Shown here one piece after another: positions 61,901 to 64,000 of a DNA stretch of 64,000 nt (positions within the stretch are counted from its first letter, which is position 1; each line of letters starts with the position of its first letter). Below the pieces are notes generated by a model. That model was not told the DNA's origin and made no database searches. It saw nothing but the letters and a program-made list of their open reading frames with translations. The position numbers and the translations under genes are program-made. The DNA lies in assembly GCF_031877795.1 (NCBI RefSeq), contig NC_133939.1:4321698-4385697 (forward strand), read 5' to 3'. This DNA is from Strix aluco (Eukaryota; Chordata; Aves; Strigiformes; Strigidae).

Positions 61901-63376
61901 TGCTAATGGATCCCTTCCCTGCTACACAGCACTCACTAGCCATCACCCCTGATAAAGTCCCATTATCCAAAGAGCTATATTTGAAACCAGGCAACCAAGG
62001 AAGCCAGTCTGAATCGAATAGATGCACTTATATTAATGTACAAGACTACTAAACCTTAAAGTCAGAGCTTTCTAAACAGCAGTGATTCGACACTGTGACA
62101 CTTCTGCTTACAGAACAGCACTAGACAGATCCAACAGGAGTCAGCAGTAGCTGAGGTACCACGGGTTTAGGATACACTGTACCTCTATATGTTCCAAAGC
62201 TTTCTGCCACACCGAATGCTTTTCTTCAGCACTGTAGCCAGGCATGGACAGGATGTTGTGAATATAGTTGAAAACTTCTTCCTGTAAGGCATAAAACCAT
62301 AAATGGTATAAGTATGTTCTGCAGCACCACAGGCAGCGTTAGATTTTGGGAAGGAAGAGCATCTCAAACGGTCTTAGGATGACCTCAGGGCCAGTCCTCT
62401 CTTAGCAAGTCAGGATAAGTTATCTGCAGGTGAGATTATATGTCCCTAAATAGTTCCTGAAGAACTGCAAGGAAAAAAAGCCAAGAGGAACAGAGTTGAT
62501 GCTAAACATGTTAAGCACTGAAGTCCGAGAGAATTGTTCCTCCACTATTAGCAATGTCCCCCTCTTGCTCACAGGGAAAAAGGACAGGACATCACTCTTT
62601 AGCTAGGAGGACAGGCAGAGAAAAGAGTGCTCTACCAGAGAGTAGGTCAGTTTTCCCAGCATATTCCTGAATTCCTCTTCAACATTAGCCTCTCCCCCAG
62701 GTTCTCCTGCACTGTCCTCAGCGTACCACATTTTTTGACCATCTCACTATCACAATGTATCTCTTCGGACTCCTTCACCCACACAACTTTCAGCATAGTG
62801 GTTTCATAAGGAGCTGGTGAGATCACATTTGCCAGACTCTCCTCCCAACTTCTGTTGGTGGCAGGGAAGAGAATACCTCAAAAACTGTGGCAGATATACA
62901 ACTTATAGACACGCAAAAGCTAATTGCAAAGAGATAGTAAGGGCAGAGAGGCTCTATCCAGGGGGAGAAAAGAGGGTACTGACGGCAGAAACAAAGTACT
63001 GCAGTTAGCAACATTTGCAAAAACTCCCACCTTGCACTCAGGTTTTATGTATTAGCATTGTTTAAAAAGAAACAAAAAACTCTGAAGCTTTAAAAAGATC
63101 AACTCCTCTCCAACACACACAGAAGCACAAAAAGCCTTGACTGTAAGAAAACTCAACTGTAAAGGAGGACACTTTTTAAGATCAAGAAGCACGACAGAAG
63201 AGCAGGGCTGTTGTGCCCATTCACACTACTGCCAGCAGGACAGGCTGCACTGCTATGAAGAAGACAAGCCAGAAGTACCAGATTTACTCACTTTTCTCAC
63301 TGGGTCACGCAGGTAACAGCCAATTATCTTGTCATAGCGAAGCTCTCGTTCATACATGAACTCGCAAATCTGATAG
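25787..63376 (-). CDS. VPS8: VPS8, CORVET complex subunit (3' part, 15 coding exons)
   Basis: Joined minus-strand exons give 503 residues matching roughly the last third of human VPS8 (1428 residues). The N-terminal beta-propeller and most helical repeats lie beyond the window. VPS8 is the Rab5-binding subunit of CORVET, which tethers early endosomes before SNARE fusion. Seen here: helical segments (YQICEFMYERELRYDKIIGC, SPCKAADLVAIHFSEQIESI, PPCITEQFIELLCQYSPDQV); then ALWFPLLEAMMSPQKL and QDPVYGKGKLGEIQGLVLGM; a RING-H2 finger (C-x2-C in YCCICLQQ, C-x-H-x2-H-x2-C in SCGHLYHSLC, C-x2-C in MCYKC); and a tail with LLDPQQIQAFDQLCRLNRG ending NENFQLHLAPPPLAED. All 15 exons join in phase at GT-AG sites. 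A human linker between RING and tail is not found. The 43- and 47-base exons are notably short. Exons were assigned by eye against recognised human sequence. Confidence 0.95.
25937..26648 (-). other. VPS8: VPS8 last intron
   Basis: 712-base GT-AG intron. I see no repeat or RNA gene in it. Confidence 0.85.
26649..26729 (-). CDS. VPS8: VPS8 exon: LLDPQQIQAFDQLCRLNRG
   Basis: 81 bases, 27 codons, ASSESLLDPQQIQAFDQLCR to GTSR. Acceptor ttatcag, donor GTACGT. It joins in phase to the RING exon 11.1 kb away. A human linker segment normally encoded just before it is not seen. Confidence 0.95.
30268..30300. repeat. AT-rich perfect inverted repeat
   Basis: Arms of 13 bases (CTTTATATATATA at 30268-30280 and its exact complement at 30288-30300) flank a 7-base T-rich loop. 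It is typical of cruciform-prone TA dinucleotide tracts, but the CTT/AAG ends make it more than a simple TA run. Confidence 0.85.
30405..30451. repeat. A-rich low-complexity run
   Basis: About 16 A residues are followed by A blocks broken by C (caccaaaaaaccaaaaaaac). It is a low-complexity tract in a VPS8 intron. Confidence 0.8.
30469..30514. repeat. 23-bp tandem duplication
   Basis: Two adjacent 23-base units begin ATTCCtAGGAATAAAGGC and ATTCCcAGGAATAAAGGC, identical at 17 of the first 18 positions. The ends then diverge. Confidence 0.8.
37846..38014 (-). CDS. VPS8: VPS8 exon: second half of the RING finger
   Basis: 169 bases: one base completing serine, then 56 codons. CGHLYHSLCLLSKECGTVTK supplies C-x-H-x2-H-x2-C and MCYKC the last C-x2-C, completing a C3H2C3 RING-H2 pattern. 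It ends ...SGASLAQ. Acceptor tttacag, donor GTAAGG. The residues between SLC and MCYKC are more variable than in the other exons. Confidence 0.95.
38015..38681 (-). other. VPS8: VPS8 intron splitting the RING finger
   Basis: 667-base GT-AG intron with a T run near 38620-38639, just upstream of the donor-side exon. Nothing else is recognised. Confidence 0.85.
38682..38851 (-). CDS. VPS8: VPS8 exon: first half of the RING finger
   Basis: 170 bases: 56 codons plus two bases. Reads TLLETTTSLLNHDLHWSLCN, then TRGLTPKQDYCCICLQQYKR and ADEIIVF. It carries the first C-x2-C metal-ligand pair. Acceptor cacacag, donor GTAAGG. Confidence 0.96.
38852..40218 (-). other. VPS8: VPS8 intron, 1.4 kb
   Basis: GT-AG intron of AT-rich sequence. 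I recognise no repeat, exon or RNA gene. Confidence 0.8.
40219..40299 (-). CDS. VPS8: VPS8 exon: DPVYGKGKLGEIQGLVLGML region
   Basis: 81 bases, 27 codons, ending DTFNYEQ. Acceptor catacag, donor GTAAGT. Almost identical to human. Confidence 0.96.
40300..47706 (-). other. VPS8: VPS8 intron, 7.4 kb
   Basis: GT-AG intron. T runs near 40351-40386 form a long pyrimidine stretch just upstream of the next exon on the minus strand's A-rich side. The rest is unique-looking sequence. Open frames of up to about 200 codons occur on the plus strand (for example 43328-43924) but resemble no known protein. Confidence 0.75.
47707..47789 (-). CDS. VPS8: VPS8 exon: LKSLTMQVLNNMAAFIALPS region
   Basis: 83 bases: two bases plus 27 codons, ending ILQRILQ. 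Acceptor atttcag, donor GTGAGT. Nearly identical to human. Confidence 0.95.
47790..49264 (-). other. VPS8: VPS8 intron, 1.5 kb
   Basis: GT-AG intron with an A run near 49050-49063. A stretch near 48640-48700 (ggctggaatggaccaaaaga) weakly resembles an old CR1 end, but it is too degraded to call. Confidence 0.7.
49265..49343 (-). CDS. VPS8: VPS8 exon: ALWFPLLEAMMSPQKLSGSS region
   Basis: 79 bases: 26 codons plus T of a split serine, ending QCRYSE. Acceptor atttcag, donor GTAAGT. The second half differs from human (SSSAIPHLHSE). Confidence 0.93.
49344..50739 (-). other. VPS8: VPS8 intron, 1.4 kb
   Basis: GT-AG intron with a short A run near 49363. I recognise nothing else in it. Confidence 0.8.
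50740..50843 (-). CDS. VPS8: VPS8 exon: ENIEDTLMKTIALCQRNSHN region
   Basis: 104 bases: two bases completing serine, then 34 codons to ...NLDQQQRE. Acceptor aacttag, donor GTAAGG. The human counterpart is VEDTMVETIALCQRNSHNLN. Confidence 0.94.
51616..51658 (-). CDS. VPS8: VPS8 short exon: RLQSKLLMLTQDDE
   Basis: A 43-base exon of 14 codons plus one base (A of a split serine). Acceptor gtttcag, donor GTAAGA. The first six residues are as in human; the rest is a divergent linker. Confidence 0.9.
52135..52224 (-). CDS. VPS8: VPS8 exon: ITQKHQLHEASSYLLEKKGD region
   Basis: 90 bases, 30 codons, ending GDIHGAFLVMLE. Acceptor aactcag, donor GTACAG. Highly conserved helical-repeat motif. Confidence 0.95.
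52933..53074 (-). CDS. VPS8: VPS8 exon: PPCITEQFIELLCQYSPDQV region
   Basis: 142 bases: one base plus 47 codons, EGINQDLIHLPPCITEQFIE to ...RLEETIQ. Acceptor ttccag, donor GTAAGA. The start is about two residues shorter than human (EGIHVNQELLQIS). Confidence 0.94.
53230..53541 (-). other. Unrecognised open frame in VPS8 intron
   Basis: A minus-strand frame stays open for about 103 codons in AT-rich DNA, from just after a stop near 53542 to TAA at 53230-53232. Its translation has balanced protein-like composition: KQEITKYFFKHMQRNSIGQI, KRPLRSHKVSLKKLGEFFVP and SVEYAVEQMKCLLTDLQHQ. I do not recognise it. It contains a strong donor-like GTGAGT and an acceptor-like ttcttcacag in the same orientation, about 69 bases apart. 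It may be chance, a relic of a processed pseudogene or an old repeat. It is not part of the VPS8 protein. Confidence 0.3.
57662..57697. repeat. Perfect 15-bp-stem inverted repeat
   Basis: GAAACTGCCATTTCT at 57662-57676 is exactly complementary to AGAAATGGCAGTTTC at 57683-57697, with a 6-base loop (gagaag). The arms are mixed sequence, not simple repeat, so a chance origin is less likely than for AT palindromes. The transcript would fold on either strand. Confidence 0.9.
58033..58079 (-). CDS. VPS8: VPS8 short exon: DQFLLFQFLRSLLDP
   Basis: A 47-base exon of 15 codons plus two bases of a split arginine (AG|A). Acceptor tgtacag, donor GTATGT. It matches human NQVLLFKFLRSLLDPR. Confidence 0.92.
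58080..58526 (-). other. VPS8: VPS8 intron, 0.45 kb
   Basis: A short GT-AG intron with no recognised contents. Confidence 0.8.
58527..58616 (-). CDS. VPS8: VPS8 exon: SPCKAADLVAIHFSEQIESI region
   Basis: 90 bases, 30 codons, ELLLLSPCKAADLVAIHFSE to ...ITNLQ. Acceptor ttcacag, donor GTAAAG. Human reads SLKPCKAAELVATHFSGHIE here. Confidence 0.93.
58617..62182 (-). other. VPS8: VPS8 intron, 3.6 kb
   Basis: GT-AG intron of unique-looking sequence. I recognise no repeat or RNA gene. Confidence 0.8.
62183..62281 (-). CDS. VPS8: VPS8 exon: EEVFNYIHNILSMPGYSAEE region
   Basis: 99 bases, 33 whole codons, ending ...WQKALEHIE. Acceptor ttacag, donor GTACAG. Helical-repeat region, in phase on both sides. 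Confidence 0.93.
62282..63291 (-). other. VPS8: VPS8 intron, 1.0 kb
   Basis: GT-AG intron. Nothing recognised inside. Confidence 0.8.
63292..63376 (-). CDS. VPS8: VPS8 exon: YQICEFMYERELRYDKIIGC region
   Basis: 85 bases: one base completing a codon from the previous exon, outside the window, then 28 codons to ...LRDPVRK. Acceptor ttttag, donor GTGAGT. This is a helical-repeat segment close to human. It is the most 5' VPS8 exon I can see. Confidence 0.92.
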
Positions 63377-64000
63377 CTAAAATGAAAAATACTTTCCACA
63401 TTAGGAAAACACACTCAGCTGAGTCAGCAGAACGGAGGTAGGAAGCTCAGATCCAGCACAGTTTGGCAGCACTCAAAAGAAAATACAGAATGTTTTACAA
63501 AAAGCATTTGGAAGTATCTTACATTAGGGTTTTCAGGACGCAGGTTGAGTGGCTCCAGTATACATATGCCACTTGGTACCAGCCACAGACCAATCAGCCT
63601 ATCAACCTCCCTCTTTTGGGGAAGTTATCATACAGAACAGAGAAAACCAGAGTTACTAAGGTGAGAGGCAAGGGACAGAGGACAAAAATCCTTAAAGAAA
63701 TCAAGTTTCATACATTCACAAGGGACAGAGGACAGAAATCCTTAAAGAAATTGGGTTTCTGTTCATAGATCATCTTCCTTATTTCCATAACACACTCAGC
63801 TCTAGGCTAGGACAATCCACAATACTAATTTGAAGAAATAGGCTTAATATGACTCAATAATGTATTATGACACAGCTTCCTACCTTCAAATTTTAATAAA
63901 CATCTTAAATATTTTGAGACTTTAGATAAAAACAGATGTAACTGAGGCAAAACAAATGAAAAGTGTGCTAAATAACATTACACTATAGGTCTTCTAGTTG
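63377..64000 (-). other. VPS8: VPS8 intron, partial at window edge
   Basis: Upstream of the first visible VPS8 exon I find no sequence matching the preceding human residues (ESRLIRMAEKAEF), so this is taken as intron running off the window. It holds the 50-bp tandem duplication at 63669. Confidence 0.7.
63669..63758. repeat. Tandem duplication, 50-bp period
   Basis: CAAGGGACAGAGGACAAAAA at 63669 recurs at 63719 with one change (G for A). Identity continues through 'tccttaaagaaat' and then fades. The first 33 bases of each unit match at all but one position. Confidence 0.88.

Overview
The window is nuclear DNA from a bird. The evidence is GT-AG introns of vertebrate type, CR1 retrotransposon 3' ends as the only interspersed repeats I can recognise, no mammalian SINEs, a GC-rich promoter on the left, and two vertebrate genes whose predicted proteins resemble but do not equal the human ones. 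I cannot name the species.

Two genes lie tail to tail. The plus-strand gene is the orthologue of human C3orf70 (UPF0524 family). It has two coding exons (2001-2172 and 20790-21346) separated by one 18.6 kb intron. It starts inside a CpG island (about 1320-2490) and has a probable 3' UTR of about 2.6 kb ending near an AATAAA at 23953. The minus-strand gene is the 3' third of VPS8, a CORVET tethering subunit. Fifteen coding exons run from 63376 down to 25787. Every junction is GT-AG and every reading phase closes, giving 503 residues: the end of the helical repeat region, a C-terminal RING-H2 finger and the conserved tail. The 5' two thirds of VPS8 lie beyond position 64000. Human C3orf70 and VPS8 are also convergent neighbours on 3q27, so the order looks conserved.

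By region: 1-1320 is intergenic with one CR1 fragment. 1320-2490 is the C3orf70 promoter and exon 1. 2173-20789 is intron with one old and one young CR1 copy and a GC-rich patch. 20790-23975 is exon 2 and 3' UTR, holding a 28-bp alternating purine-pyrimidine tract. 23976-25786 is the convergent intergenic region and VPS8 3' UTR with a minus-strand CR1 tail. 25787-64000 is VPS8 exons and introns, with a perfect 15-bp-stem hairpin, an AT cruciform-type palindrome, two short tandem duplications and one unexplained open frame in the introns.

The two genes have no known functional link. I found no RNA genes, CRISPR arrays, operons or intact mobile elements. I saw no clear new biological system. 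The more interesting leads are the apparent lack of a human VPS8 linker segment, possible overlap of the two 3' UTRs, and several small structured DNA motifs.
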